A stretch of 64,000 nucleotides of DNA from Ezakiella peruensis. GTDB taxonomy: Bacteria > Bacillota > Clostridia > Tissierellales > Peptoniphilaceae. The stretch spans positions 721,365 through 785,364 of the forward strand of contig NZ_LT962469.1 in assembly GCF_900215725.1 (NCBI RefSeq). The letters run 5' to 3'. A model generated the notes under the pieces. It was given only the letters and a program-made list of their open reading frames with translations. It was not told the origin of the DNA and made no database searches. Positions 36,539 through 45,155 of this stretch are shown here, one piece after another; position 1 is the first letter of the stretch, and each line of letters begins with the position of its first letter. A program made the position numbers and the translations under genes.

Positions 36539-38363
36539 AATTAGAGAACTTTCTCAGGATACAATTGAAAAAATTGCAGCCGGTGAGGTTATAGAAAGAC
36601 CAGAATCTGTAATTAAAGAAGCTGTAGAAAACTCAATAGATGCTAAGAGCACTTCTATATTAATAGATATTAAGTCTGGAGGTAAAGATTATATAAGGGT
36701 AACTGATAATGGGATTGGCATAAGTTATGATGATTTGGATTATGCTTTTAAAAAACATTGCACATCAAAGATTTATTCTTTTGATGAAATATATAATCTT
36801 AATTCTTGTGGTTTTAGAGGAGAGGCCTTAAATTCGATTGCAAGTGTTTCAAAAGCAAGTCTTGTCAGTAAAGTTCAAGGAGAGGAAGCCTATAGGATTC
36901 AATATGAATACGGAAATTTTATTAACAAAGCAAATGCTGTTGCAAATCAAGGTACAAGCTTAATAGTAGAGGATTTGTTTGGAAATATGCCTGTTAGAAG
37001 ACGACTATTGGCAAGTGACAGGACAGAAGAAAATCGCATTAGGTCTTTGATAGAACGCTTTGCAATTGGATATCCTCAAGTGGCTTTTAAACTTGTTTCT
37101 AATTCTAGAGTTTTATTAAATACATCTGGATCAAATGATTTAAAACAAGCAATCTTTGAAGTTTTTGGAAAGAATGTTGTTAAAGATATAATTGAAGCAA
37201 AATCTGGTCGTATAAATGGTTATATTTCAAATTCTAATTTATATTCCAATAATACTTCTAATCAAATGATATTTATAAATAATAGGATTGTTTATAATGA
37301 AGAGCTATCAAAGGCGGTTGAAAGTCAATACTTTGGTAAAATACCCAATACTAAGCATCCCTTATTTTTTTTATTCATTGATGTAGATAAAAATGAAGTC
37401 GATGTGAATATTCATCCATCTAAAAAATATGTAAAGATAACATTTAATGAAGATTTAATTAGTAAAATAAAATCTACTATATCAAATTCATTAGATGAGT
37501 CTAATAAATTTTCTTTTTATAGCAATCAAGATGATGATTCTATAGAGTTTAGAATTTATGAAAAAGAAGATCTTAATACTAGCAAGGTCAAAGAAGAAGA
37601 GATTTCTATCGATATACCAACAGAAAGAGAAGTCATTGTACCATCTGATATAGAAAATAAAGAAGATTCATATATTCCTTATATACAAAATGAACTCAAT
37701 ATTTCTGTTCCAAATATAATCGTCCATGAAAACGAAACAAATTATGAGCCCAATAGTGTAATAGATTTAAATAATATATTTCCAGATAAACAAATAGGCA
37801 GTTTTAATAAAGTGGTAGGTGTTATTATAAAAAAATACCTCTTAATTGAAAATAGGCCTAATAATTTATTGATATTAATGGATTTACGGCATGCATTAGC
37901 TAGAAATTTTTATGATCTCTATACCGAGGATATAAGCAAAAAAAATGTACCAATACAAGGATTTTTAGAGCCTATAGTCTACAAGTTTGATTATAATGAT
38001 GCCGAGTTTATTAACAATAATTTAGATTTGATGCTTGAGCTTGGGTTTGATCTTACAGCATTGGGTAAAGATAGTTTTTTGTTAAGAGGGATTCCATCAT
38101 ATTTAACTGACTATTTTAAAGAGGATGATTTAATTAATATTATTAAAGATGTATCGAAGGATAAAAAACTCGTTCTACCTAATCTAATAAAGAGGGTGAG
38201 CTTGATAGCCGCTAATGCTGATCCGTTTTTTAATGACATAACAGGGAAAAATATATTGGATAAATTATTATTATCAAATGAACCTTACACATCTCCAAGT
38301 GGGCAGCCTATATTTAAAATTCTGCCGGCCGAAGAGTTTGTTAGGAGGTTTTATTATGAATAA
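36531..38363 (+). CDS. mutL: DNA mismatch repair protein MutL, endonuclease motifs degenerate
   Basis: 610 aa from the ATG at 36531 (AAAGGATG upstream). The GHKL ATPase is intact: ENSIDAKSTSI, DNGIGI, FRGEALNSI. The C-terminal dimerisation domain is unusual for a Firmicute. The endonuclease motif DQHAxHE(x)4E aligns with DLRHALARNFYD (from about residue 451), losing the metal-binding His and Glu, and the CPHGRP motif reads SPSGQP (588-593). The protein therefore looks like an E. coli-type MutL without nicking activity. Overlaps mutS and miaA by 8 bp each. Confidence 0.94.
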   Translation: MNKIRELSQDTIEKIAAGEVIERPESVIKEAVENSIDAKSTSILIDIKSGGKDYIRVTDNGIGISYDDLDYAFKKHCTSKIYSFDEIYNLNSCGFRGEALNSIASVSKASLVSKVQGEEAYRIQYEYGNFINKANAVANQGTSLIVEDLFGNMPVRRRLLASDRTEENRIRSLIERFAIGYPQVAFKLVSNSRVLLNTSGSNDLKQAIFEVFGKNVVKDIIEAKSGRINGYISNSNLYSNNTSNQMIFINNRIVYNEELSKAVESQYFGKIPNTKHPLFFLFIDVDKNEVDVNIHPSKKYVKITFNEDLISKIKSTISNSLDESNKFSFYSNQDDDSIEFRIYEKEDLNTSKVKEEEISIDIPTEREVIVPSDIENKEDSYIPYIQNELNISVPNIIVHENETNYEPNSVIDLNNIFPDKQIGSFNKVVGVIIKKYLLIENRPNNLLILMDLRHALARNFYDLYTEDISKKNVPIQGFLEPIVYKFDYNDAEFINNNLDLMLELGFDLTALGKDSFLLRGIPSYLTDYFKEDDLINIIKDVSKDKKLVLPNLIKRVSLIAANADPFFNDITGKNILDKLLLSNEPYTSPSGQPIFKILPAEEFVRRFYYE

Positions 38364-39285
38364 ATTAATACTAATAAGCGGGCCAACAGGAGTGGGTAAG
38401 AGTTCTTTAGCAATAGAACTTGCAAAAATTCTAAATACGGAAATAATTTCTGCTGATAGCATGCAAATATATAAGGGTTTTAATATTGGAACTGCAAAAG
38501 TAACCGAAGAGGAAATGCAAGGTATTAAACATCATATGATTGATATAGTAGAGGCCAATGATAATTTTTCTGTAAAAGAATATAGAGAAATGGCCTATGG
38601 TATTATAGATAAGCTCCATGCCCAAAATAAAATACCCATAGTAGTAGGGGGGACAGGGCTGTATATCAACTCTTTAATCTATAATTTAAATTTTGATGAT
38701 AATAATGCTGATGAAGATATCAGAAATATCCTTAATAACTTGTTAGAAGAAAGAGGTATCGAGTATATTAGAATAATTCTAAAGCATGTTGATGAGGAAT
38801 CTTATAACAAGCTTCACCTAAATGATTACAAAAGAAATGTCAGGGCCTTAGAGTATTTTTTGTGCAAAAATGAAAAATATTCTGAAAAAGAAAATCAATT
38901 TCGTGTTGACAATGGTAAGTATGAATGGTATCTGTATGCTCTTACGAGGGATAGGAAAGACCTATACAAGGATATTGATGCTAGAGTTGATGAGATGGTA
39001 AGAGATGGCCTATTGGATGAATTTGAAACTTTAAAAAAATTAGGAGTTAAAGATGATGCTCAATCTATGACTGCTATCGGCTATAAAGAATTGGTTAAAT
39101 ATAAAAATGGAGTCTATGACTTTGATACGGCTATAAACTTAATAAAACAACATTCAAGAAATTATGCAAAAAGGCAACTAACTTGGTTTAGAAACGATGA
39201 AAAGGCGAAATTTATTGATGTTGGTATCAATGATAAGGAACAAACAATTAAAAGAATATTGGAGGATATAAATGTCAAACATTGA
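38356..39285 (+). CDS. miaA: tRNA dimethylallyltransferase MiaA
   Basis: 309 aa from ATG 38356 (AGGAGG upstream). P-loop SGPTGVGKSSLAIELA, SADSMQIYKGFNIGTAK and VVGGTGLYINSLIYN are diagnostic. Adds dimethylallyl to A37, giving MiaB its substrate. It overlaps the next gene by 14 bp. Hfq, often next to miaA in Clostridia, is absent at this spot. Confidence 0.96.
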   Translation: MNKLILISGPTGVGKSSLAIELAKILNTEIISADSMQIYKGFNIGTAKVTEEEMQGIKHHMIDIVEANDNFSVKEYREMAYGIIDKLHAQNKIPIVVGGTGLYINSLIYNLNFDDNNADEDIRNILNNLLEERGIEYIRIILKHVDEESYNKLHLNDYKRNVRALEYFLCKNEKYSEKENQFRVDNGKYEWYLYALTRDRKDLYKDIDARVDEMVRDGLLDEFETLKKLGVKDDAQSMTAIGYKELVKYKNGVYDFDTAINLIKQHSRNYAKRQLTWFRNDEKAKFIDVGINDKEQTIKRILEDINVKH

Positions 39286-40528
39286 TGATATTTTTAATAT
39301 AGATATAATAGAAGAAATACAGAATGCTGAAGCGAGCATTCAAGAAGAATTTAAAAAGCTTAATGAGATAGCTTTTAAAAATCAATACAAGGTTTTAAAA
39401 GCGATGCAAGATGAATATCTTGGATCTTCTGACTTTATGGGGACAACAGGTTATGGATATGGAGATGTTGGTAGAGATAAGGTTGAAGCCATATACAGAA
39501 ATATTTTTCACACTGAAGATGCTATTGTAAGGCCAAGTATTGCTTCAGGAACCCACGCCATATATCTTAGCCTTAAATCTATTCTAAAGCACGGAGACGG
39601 CCTTTTATTTGCATCTGATATCCCATATGACACCATGCAAAAGGCTATTGGTTATACTGGTGAAGTAGCAGGATCTTTAATGGAAAATGGCGTTGAAATT
39701 GATTTTGCAAAGTTAGATGAAAAAAACAAAATGTCTTTTGAAAATATAAAAAATAAAATTAAAGACAATACAAAAGTAATTGCAATTCAAAGATCAACAG
39801 GATATTCATTGCGATCAGCTTTTACAATAAGTGAAATAGCAGATATAATCAAGCAAATTAAAGAGTTTAACAAGGATATAATAATCTTTGTAGATAATTG
39901 TTATGGTGAATTTACTAACACCTTAGAGCCTTCAGATGTTGGCGCTGACCTAGTTGCTGGATCATTAATTAAAAATCCAGGTGGTGGAATTGCACTTTCT
40001 GGAGGTTATATTGTCGGAAGAGCTGATCTTGTTGACAGGTGTTCAAATGAATTAACTGCTCCGGGTATAGGTAAAGAAGTTGGTTTATCATTTGGAACAA
40101 CTAGATTGACGCTTCAAGGATTGTTTTTGGCACCGCATATTGTTTGTCAAAGTGTTAAGGGAGCAACACTTATACAAAGAGTATTTTATAACAGGGGATA
40201 TGAAATTATTCCAAAAATAGGAGAGGAGAGAAGTGATATAGTTCAAACTATTATCTTTAAAGATCCTGACCTATTAAAAAAATTTGCAATTTCAATTCAA
40301 CAGGCTGGAGCTGTTGATTCTCATGCGATTCCAACAGCATGGGACATGCCAGGATATGAAGACCAGGTAATTATGGCAAGTCCTTCATTTATAGATGGAT
40401 CCAGCATTGAGCTAAGTGCTGATGCGCCTATGAGAGAGCCATATGCGGGCTATTATCAAGGTGGCTTGACATATGAACATGTAAAAATTGCACTCATGAA
40501 TGTATTAAAAAGTTTTTATAAAAAATAA
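39272..40528 (+). CDS. Methionine gamma-lyase family PLP protein (aluminium-resistance type)
   Basis: 418 aa of the YnbB/Met_gamma_lyase (PF06838) family: TGYGYGDVGRDKVEAIYRNIF, RPSIASGTHAIYLSL, and the PLP-lysine segment GSLIKNPGGGIALSGGYI. The reaction is not settled for the family; it is often called aluminium-resistance protein. Placement after mutSL-miaA is conserved in Clostridia. GGAGG precedes the ATG within the end of miaA. Confidence 0.9.
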   Translation: MSNIDDIFNIDIIEEIQNAEASIQEEFKKLNEIAFKNQYKVLKAMQDEYLGSSDFMGTTGYGYGDVGRDKVEAIYRNIFHTEDAIVRPSIASGTHAIYLSLKSILKHGDGLLFASDIPYDTMQKAIGYTGEVAGSLMENGVEIDFAKLDEKNKMSFENIKNKIKDNTKVIAIQRSTGYSLRSAFTISEIADIIKQIKEFNKDIIIFVDNCYGEFTNTLEPSDVGADLVAGSLIKNPGGGIALSGGYIVGRADLVDRCSNELTAPGIGKEVGLSFGTTRLTLQGLFLAPHIVCQSVKGATLIQRVFYNRGYEIIPKIGEERSDIVQTIIFKDPDLLKKFAISIQQAGAVDSHAIPTAWDMPGYEDQVIMASPSFIDGSSIELSADAPMREPYAGYYQGGLTYEHVKIALMNVLKSFYKK

Positions 40529-40529
40529 A

Positions 40530-40563
40530 AAAAGCTGTGTATTTTAATTATACACAGCTTTTA
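40530..40563. terminator. Bidirectional terminator between convergent genes
   Basis: Stem AAAAGCTGTGTA (40530-40541) with TACACAGCTTTT (40551-40562), with A-tract before and T-tract after. It can serve both the plus-strand lyase gene and the minus-strand recombinase gene. Confidence 0.9.
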
Positions 40564-40572
40564 AAATAGAAT

Positions 40573-41667
40573 TTATTCCTTGGGATTAAAGGAACTTAGA
40601 GGATTTTTTTCTGTAGCTAGTTTTATAATATCAGAATCTAAGTGAGTGTAGATTTGCGTTGTAGCAACATTTGAATGGCCTAAAACCTCTTTTATAGTAA
40701 GTATATCAACATCTCCATATTTATACATCAAAGTTGCTGCAGTGTGTCTAAGCTTATGAACAGAATATTTTTCTTCATCTAATCCAGCCATTCGCACACG
40801 TTTTTTAACCACTTCTTGGACAGCTGATTTGCTGAGGCGGTTGAACTTGTTAGATATAAATAAGGCTTTAGTATCCGCTGTTTGCTCATTATTTGGCCTT
40901 ATTTTTAAGTATTCTTCAACAGCATCTAAGGTTGCGGCATTTAAATAAACTTGCCGTTCTTTATTGCCTTTACCAATAATATTAACAGAATTATCTTCAT
41001 TAATACAATCCATATCCAAAGCAACTAGCTCTGATAGTCGTAAACCACAGTTTAAAAAGAGCATTAATATTGCGTAATCTCGCTTATTTAAGTATTTATC
41101 TCTGCCAGTTTGACCCTCAACATCTTCACAGGTTTGAAGGAGTTTATAAGTGTCGTTTAAAGTTAAATATACAGGCAATCTGCTATCAATCTTTGGATAT
41201 TCAAGCTTTAATGTTGGATTATCATCAACTGCATTTATACGTTCATGTAGATACTTATAAAAAGACCTCAAGGAAGCAATTTTTCTATACCTAGTTGTAG
41301 CTTTGGATTTTCCATAATTACTAGCAAAAGCTAAATATGCATCCAAATCTCTAATATCAACTGAGTTTAATAAATTTGCATCCACATTTGAAATATCAAC
41401 TTCATCAAAAGGAATATCTTTTAATCTTTCTTTGCGGATGCGCATAAAGCGTAAGAAAGAAATTAAATCATAAGTATATTCACGCACAGTATTTTTAGAA
41501 TGATTTTTCATAGTTGATATATATGACAAATAATCTTCAAGTATAATCGGTAAAACAATATCATCTATATTATTAATATGGTTATCATTATTGTTAGAAT
41601 TAGATTCAGATGTATTATCATCAGCAAATTCTTGGCTAGACCTGATTATATCATTATTAGCGATCAT
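40573..41667 (-). CDS. Tyrosine recombinase (XerC/XerD-like)
   Basis: 364 aa. A low-complexity N-terminal extension (Asn/Asp-rich, about 45 residues) precedes the SAM-like core-binding domain (YLSYISTMKNHSKNTVREYTYDL). The catalytic domain has LNCGLRLSEL, GKGNKERQV, HKLRHTAATLMY, LGHSNVATTQIYTH, so the R-K-H-R-H-Y set is complete. Acts in site-specific recombination such as chromosome dimer resolution, or on a mobile element; the target site is not known. Strong promoter (41732-41760) and GGGAGGAA before the ATG. A perfect palindrome lies in the untranslated leader. Confidence 0.9.
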   Translation of the reverse strand: MIANNDIIRSSQEFADDNTSESNSNNNDNHINNIDDIVLPIILEDYLSYISTMKNHSKNTVREYTYDLISFLRFMRIRKERLKDIPFDEVDISNVDANLLNSVDIRDLDAYLAFASNYGKSKATTRYRKIASLRSFYKYLHERINAVDDNPTLKLEYPKIDSRLPVYLTLNDTYKLLQTCEDVEGQTGRDKYLNKRDYAILMLFLNCGLRLSELVALDMDCINEDNSVNIIGKGNKERQVYLNAATLDAVEEYLKIRPNNEQTADTKALFISNKFNRLSKSAVQEVVKKRVRMAGLDEEKYSVHKLRHTAATLMYKYGDVDILTIKEVLGHSNVATTQIYTHLDSDIIKLATEKNPLSSFNPKE

Positions 41668-41685
41668 TTTTTCCTCCCTATGTCC

Positions 41686-41717
41686 TAACCGTACAAAATA
41701 ACTATTTTGTACGGTTA
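41686..41717. repeat. Perfect 32-bp palindrome in the recombinase leader
   Basis: Arms TAACCGTACAAAATA (41686-41700) and its exact complement TATTTTGTACGGTTA (41703-41717) are separated by 2 bp. It lies just downstream of the recombinase promoter and 18 bp above its start codon. No T-tract follows in the gene's direction, so it is not a terminator. Candidate operator, RNA hairpin or recombination site. Confidence 0.75.
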
Positions 41718-41731
41718 TTTATTTATCTATT

Positions 41732-41760
41732 ATTATATACAAATCACTTAATATTGTCAA
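41732..41760 (-). promoter_or_regulatory. Consensus sigma-A promoter of the tyrosine recombinase gene
   Basis: On the minus strand TTGACA (41760-41755) and TATAAT (41737-41732) are both perfect with a 17-bp spacer. The start point would fall near 41725, placing the palindrome in the leader. Confidence 0.88.
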
Positions 41761-42257
41761 CCCCCTTTTCTACTTTAAATAAAAATGATTTTTCTAGATT
41801 TGTTTTGCAACTTGTATATAAATCTAAACTTATTATTTTATAAAAATACAACTGTACATTTTTCATATGTCATGTCTAAAAAATTTCTTTATTTAAATCT
41901 TATTCAAACTGATTATTTATATTATGTATAAAATTTTTCATTTATTAGCTTTAAAGTCTAAAAAATTATAGAACCTCCCCTCTCTATATTATTTTATATA
42001 GTTAAGAAAAAACATAGGCTTTAAAATGCCTTATTTTGAACTTTTTATATTCAAGACATATAATTGTACTAGATTTTCAAAAAAATCAAAATATAGCCTA
42101 TTTAAGGCCTTAAATCTCATTTCTGTTATTTAAGGCCTTAAATATACTGTGTTTATTATAATTTTAGTAAAAATAGTAAGAAAACATTATTTTCCTGGAA
42201 TTTGATTATCTAATATGTTATAATATATATGCAAACATATTTTATAAGGAGGAAAAA
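41761..42257. other. Intergenic region without a convincing gene
   Basis: About 500 bp, very AT-rich. I see no reading frame with a ribosome binding site; the longest candidate I examined was a 35-codon frame at 42026. It holds the two tandem palindromes at 42100-42143, a purine-rich stretch on the minus strand opposite 41973-41982 (AGAGGGGAGG) with no start codon after it, and the promoter region of rubrerythrin with TATAAT near 42219. Confidence 0.7.
42100..42143. repeat. Two tandem identical 16-bp palindromes upstream of rubrerythrin
   Basis: ATTTAAGGCCTTAAAT occurs at 42100-42115 and again at 42128-42143, each a perfect palindrome, centres 28 bp apart. The GGCC core stands out in an AT-rich region. 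They lie 115-158 bp upstream of the rubrerythrin ATG. Confidence 0.8.
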
Positions 42258-42848
42258 ATGAAATTAGAAGGCACTAAAACAGCTGAAAATTTACTTAGGT
42301 CATTCATTGGGGAATGTCAAGCAAAGATGAGATACGAATACTATGCATCTCAAGCAAAGAAAGATGGTTATGTTCAAATTCAAAACATCTTTTTAGAAAC
42401 AGCTGAAAATGAAAAGGCACATGGGAAGAGATTTTATAAATTTTTAACCCAATCAATGCAAGGACAAACATTAAGCTTTGGTGATAATAACTCTGAGTTT
42501 CCACTAGAATTAGGAAACACTCTAGAAAACCTAAAAGCTGCTGCAGATGGAGAATTAGAAGAACATTCTGATATGTATCCTGAATATGCTAAGGTTGCCC
42601 GTGAAGAAGGCTTTGAAAAGATTGCTAGAGTATTTGAATCAGTAGCAGTTGCAGAAAAAGCACACGAAGCTAGATACAGAAAACTGATTGAAAACATAGA
42701 AGAAGGCAAAGTCTTTAAACGTGGAGAAGTTTATATTTGGAAGTGCAATAACTGCGGTTATTTACACGAAGGGACAGAACCACCAAAGGTTTGCCCAGCT
42801 TGTGATCACCCAATCGATCACTTTGAAATATTTGTTGAAAATTATTAA
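42258..42848 (+). CDS. rbr: Rubrerythrin
   Basis: 196 aa; NADH-linked peroxide reduction in anaerobes. The diiron four-helix domain has both ExxH repeats (FIGECQAKMRYEYYA, ETAENEKAHGKRF, EHSDMYPEYAKVA, VAVAEKAHEARYRKL), and the C-terminal rubredoxin-like domain has CNNCGYLHEG and CPACDHP for iron. AAGGAGG precedes the ATG. It is convergent with ferritin and shares a terminator with it; together they form an oxidative-stress and iron pair. Confidence 0.96.
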   Translation: MKLEGTKTAENLLRSFIGECQAKMRYEYYASQAKKDGYVQIQNIFLETAENEKAHGKRFYKFLTQSMQGQTLSFGDNNSEFPLELGNTLENLKAAADGELEEHSDMYPEYAKVAREEGFEKIARVFESVAVAEKAHEARYRKLIENIEEGKVFKRGEVYIWKCNNCGYLHEGTEPPKVCPACDHPIDHFEIFVENY

Positions 42849-42860
42849 TATTTTCTACAA

Positions 42861-42888
42861 AAAAGAAGCCCTAAGGCTTCTTTTTTTA
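42861..42888. terminator. Bidirectional terminator between rubrerythrin and ferritin
   Basis: Stem AAAAGAAGCC (42861-42870) with GGCTTCTTTT (42875-42884), flanked by A and T runs. Confidence 0.9.
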
Positions 42889-42896
42889 ATTCTTAA

Positions 42897-43388
42897 TTAT
42901 TCCCTGCTGCCAAGTTCCTTATCAAATAAGTAGAGTGAAGCAAATGAATCACCAAGTTGTTCTAATGTATCACAAATTGTTCTCATTGTATCTTCTTCTT
43001 CAACTTGTTCGCTTAAGAACCATTTTAAGAAGTCAACAACGACATAATTTTTTTCTTTAAGAGCTAATTCATAGATTTTTTCAATTCTTGAAGTAACTTC
43101 TTGTTCATGTTCTAGAGCTGTTTTAAAGATTTCTAGAACTGATTTGTATTCTTTCTTAGGTTCTGGAATTCCTTTTAATTCAATTCTTCCATCTATTTCT
43201 TCTATGAACTTTTGGAAGCGTTCTGCATGTTCATATTCCTCTTTAGATTGAAGATCCATGAAGTGAGCAAATCCTGCCCAATTCTTTTCGGTTAAGTCAT
43301 GAACCATTGCTAGGTATACATATCCACTTTCAATTTCAAAATTATATTGGTCAATTAACGCTTTTACAACTTTGTCTGATACTTTCAT
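42897..43388 (-). CDS. ftnA: Ferritin
   Basis: 163 aa iron-storage ferritin of the FtnA type. Ferroxidase ligands are visible in FEIESGYVYLAM, SKEEYEHAERFQKF and FLSEQVEEEDTMR. It assembles a 24-mer shell that stores iron. AAGGAGG precedes the ATG. A 21-bp inverted repeat upstream is a likely operator. Opposite rubrerythrin. Confidence 0.95.
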   Translation of the reverse strand: MKVSDKVVKALIDQYNFEIESGYVYLAMVHDLTEKNWAGFAHFMDLQSKEEYEHAERFQKFIEEIDGRIELKGIPEPKKEYKSVLEIFKTALEHEQEVTSRIEKIYELALKEKNYVVVDFLKWFLSEQVEEEDTMRTICDTLEQLGDSFASLYLFDKELGSRE

Positions 43389-43419
43389 TAATCTAATCCT
43401 CCTTAAATTTTATCTTCAC

Positions 43420-43440
43420 TGATGATATTTATTATCATCA
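43420..43440. promoter_or_regulatory. Inverted repeat at the ferritin promoter, candidate Fur/PerR-type operator
   Basis: TGATGATA and TATCATCA are separated by 5 bp, with the repeat 32 bp upstream of the ATG. On the minus strand a TATATT -10-like box lies just before it (about 43450-43455), so a bound protein would cover the transcription start. GATxATA-type half-sites resemble Fur-family boxes; the regulator is not proven. Confidence 0.55.
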
Positions 43441-43496
43441 CATTATCTAATATACCCCATTAAGTTAAGAATATAACATTAATTTTAAAAAATAAA

Positions 43497-43522
43497 AAAC
43501 CTGTGTAATTAAACACAGGTTT
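43497..43522 (-). terminator. Rho-independent terminator after rny
   Basis: Stem AAACCTGTGT (43497-43506) with ACACAGGTTT (43513-43522); read leftward it is followed by a T-rich run. It closes the rny transcript. Confidence 0.88.
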
Positions 43523-43525
43523 AAA

Positions 43526-45067
43526 TTATTTTGCAAGATCTGACTTTCTAACTTCTTTAATAACATTGACTTTAATTTGTCCTGGGTATTGCATTTCATC
43601 TTCAATTCTCTTTGCAATATCGTGGGCCATTACAGTCATCATATCATCAGTTACTTGGTCAGGTTTTACTAGAATTCGAACTTCCCTTCCAGCTTGAATA
43701 GCAAAACTTGATTCAATTCCATCAAATGAATTTGCAATTTCTTCAAGTTTTTCTAAGCGTTTAACATAACTGTCGAGGGTTTCTCTTCTTGCTCCAGGTC
43801 TAGCTGCTGAAATAGCATCCGCTACTTGGACTATAAAAGCTTCTACTGTTTGAGGTTCAACATCAAAGTGGTGAGCTTCAATACAATGAATTACTTCTTT
43901 TGATTCTTTGTAGCGTTTAGCCAAGCTTACACCTAGTTCTACGTGAGTTCCTTCAAGTTCTCTATCGACTGATTTACCTACGTCGTGAAGCAAACCACCT
44001 CTTCTGGCTATCTTAGTATTAGCTCCGATTTCTTGAGCAATTAGATAAGCTAAATTAGCAACTTCGATGGAGTGTTCTAGAACGTTTTGACCGTAGCTTG
44101 TGCGGTATTTTAATCTACCTAGATACTTTTGAAGCTCTGGGTTTATACCGTGAACATTGGTTTCAAGCGTTGCCCTATTTCCTTCTTCAACAATTACTTT
44201 GTTGATTTCTTGTTTGGACTTTTCAACAACATCCTCGATCCTAGCTGGATGGATTCTTCCATCTTGAACAAGCTTTGTTAAAGCAACTCTGGCAATTTCC
44301 CTTCTAACGGGATCAAAGCTAGATAAGACTACTGCACCTGGAGTATCATCAATTATCAAGTCAACTCCTGTAAGACTTTCTAAAGCCCTAATATTTCTGC
44401 CTTCTCTTCCGATGATTCTACCTTTCATATCATCATTTGGAAGATCAACGACAGTTACTGTAGTCTCACTTACATAGTCAGATGCAATTCTTTGCATAGC
44501 TTGGGATAAAATCTCTTTAGATTTTTCTTCACTATACTCTTTAATCTCATCATCCATCTTCTTGATCCTAAGAGCTTTTTCTTGGATTAGATAACTTTCT
44601 AGTGCGTCTACTAATTCTGCCTTAGCTTCTTCTTTGCTTAAGCCAGCTACTCTTTCAAGTTCATCCGATTGTTTTTGTACTAAATTTTCTGCCTGCAGAT
44701 TTTTTTCATCTGCTTCTTTAAGTTTGTTATTTAACTTTTCCTCTTTTTTCGATAACGAATCATATTTTTTATCAAGGTTTTCTTCTCTTTTAATAAGTCT
44801 CTTTTCTGTTACAGCGACTTCAGATCTTCTGTCCTTGATTTCTTGATCCAATTCTTCTCTTGATTTCTGAATTTCTTCTTTAGCTGAAAGCACCATTTCT
44901 TTTTGAATGGATTCGCTTTCTTTTTTTGCGTCTTCAATTAATTTTTCTGAATATTCTTCCGCAGAACCAATTAATTTTTCGCTATTTCTTTTGCGAAAGT
45001 AATAACCTGCGAAACAAGAAACTACCGAAAAAAGGATGAGTAATATGATAAAATAAGTTATCGGCAT
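43526..45067 (-). CDS. rny: Ribonuclease Y
   Basis: 513 aa; membrane-anchored endoribonuclease that starts mRNA decay in Firmicutes. N-terminal membrane helix ([22 protein letters not shown]), a long coiled coil (about 35-200), KH domain ([20 protein letters not shown]) and HD domain ([17 protein letters not shown]). Shine-Dalgarno AAAGGAGAG. Own promoter upstream, although the Rad50-like genes precede it in the same direction. Normally recA or recX is next to rny; here the split Mre11-Rad50 genes sit between. Confidence 0.96.
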   Translation of the reverse strand: MPITYFIILLILFSVVSCFAGYYFRKRNSEKLIGSAEEYSEKLIEDAKKESESIQKEMVLSAKEEIQKSREELDQEIKDRRSEVAVTEKRLIKREENLDKKYDSLSKKEEKLNNKLKEADEKNLQAENLVQKQSDELERVAGLSKEEAKAELVDALESYLIQEKALRIKKMDDEIKEYSEEKSKEILSQAMQRIASDYVSETTVTVVDLPNDDMKGRIIGREGRNIRALESLTGVDLIIDDTPGAVVLSSFDPVRREIARVALTKLVQDGRIHPARIEDVVEKSKQEINKVIVEEGNRATLETNVHGINPELQKYLGRLKYRTSYGQNVLEHSIEVANLAYLIAQEIGANTKIARRGGLLHDVGKSVDRELEGTHVELGVSLAKRYKESKEVIHCIEAHHFDVEPQTVEAFIVQVADAISAARPGARRETLDSYVKRLEKLEEIANSFDGIESSFAIQAGREVRILVKPDQVTDDMMTVMAHDIAKRIEDEMQYPGQIKVNVIKEVRKSDLAK

Positions 45068-45107
45068 AAAACTCTCCTTTCTATTAAATTTTTCAAGTTC
45101 TATATAT

Positions 45108-45136
45108 ATTGTATAGCTTTTTTAATCAATTGTCAA
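45108..45136 (-). promoter_or_regulatory. Sigma-A promoter of rny
   Basis: Minus strand TTGACA (45136-45131), 17-bp spacer, TACAAT (45113-45108), about 40 bp upstream of the rny start. Confidence 0.8.
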
Positions 45137-45155
45137 TGATTAAAGCGTTATTATC

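Noticed and set aside
41686-41717. Palindrome as a transcription terminator
   Set aside because: It is upstream of the recombinase coding region in its leader and no T-tract follows in that direction; no plus-strand gene ends near it.
42026-42133. 35-codon open frame in the rubrerythrin upstream gap
   Set aside because: No Shine-Dalgarno motif, biased AT-rich composition, and it runs through the palindromes.
40573-42257. An integrated mobile element around the tyrosine recombinase
   Set aside because: No cargo genes, direct-repeat ends or tRNA target are visible; the flanking genes are ordinary chromosomal ones.
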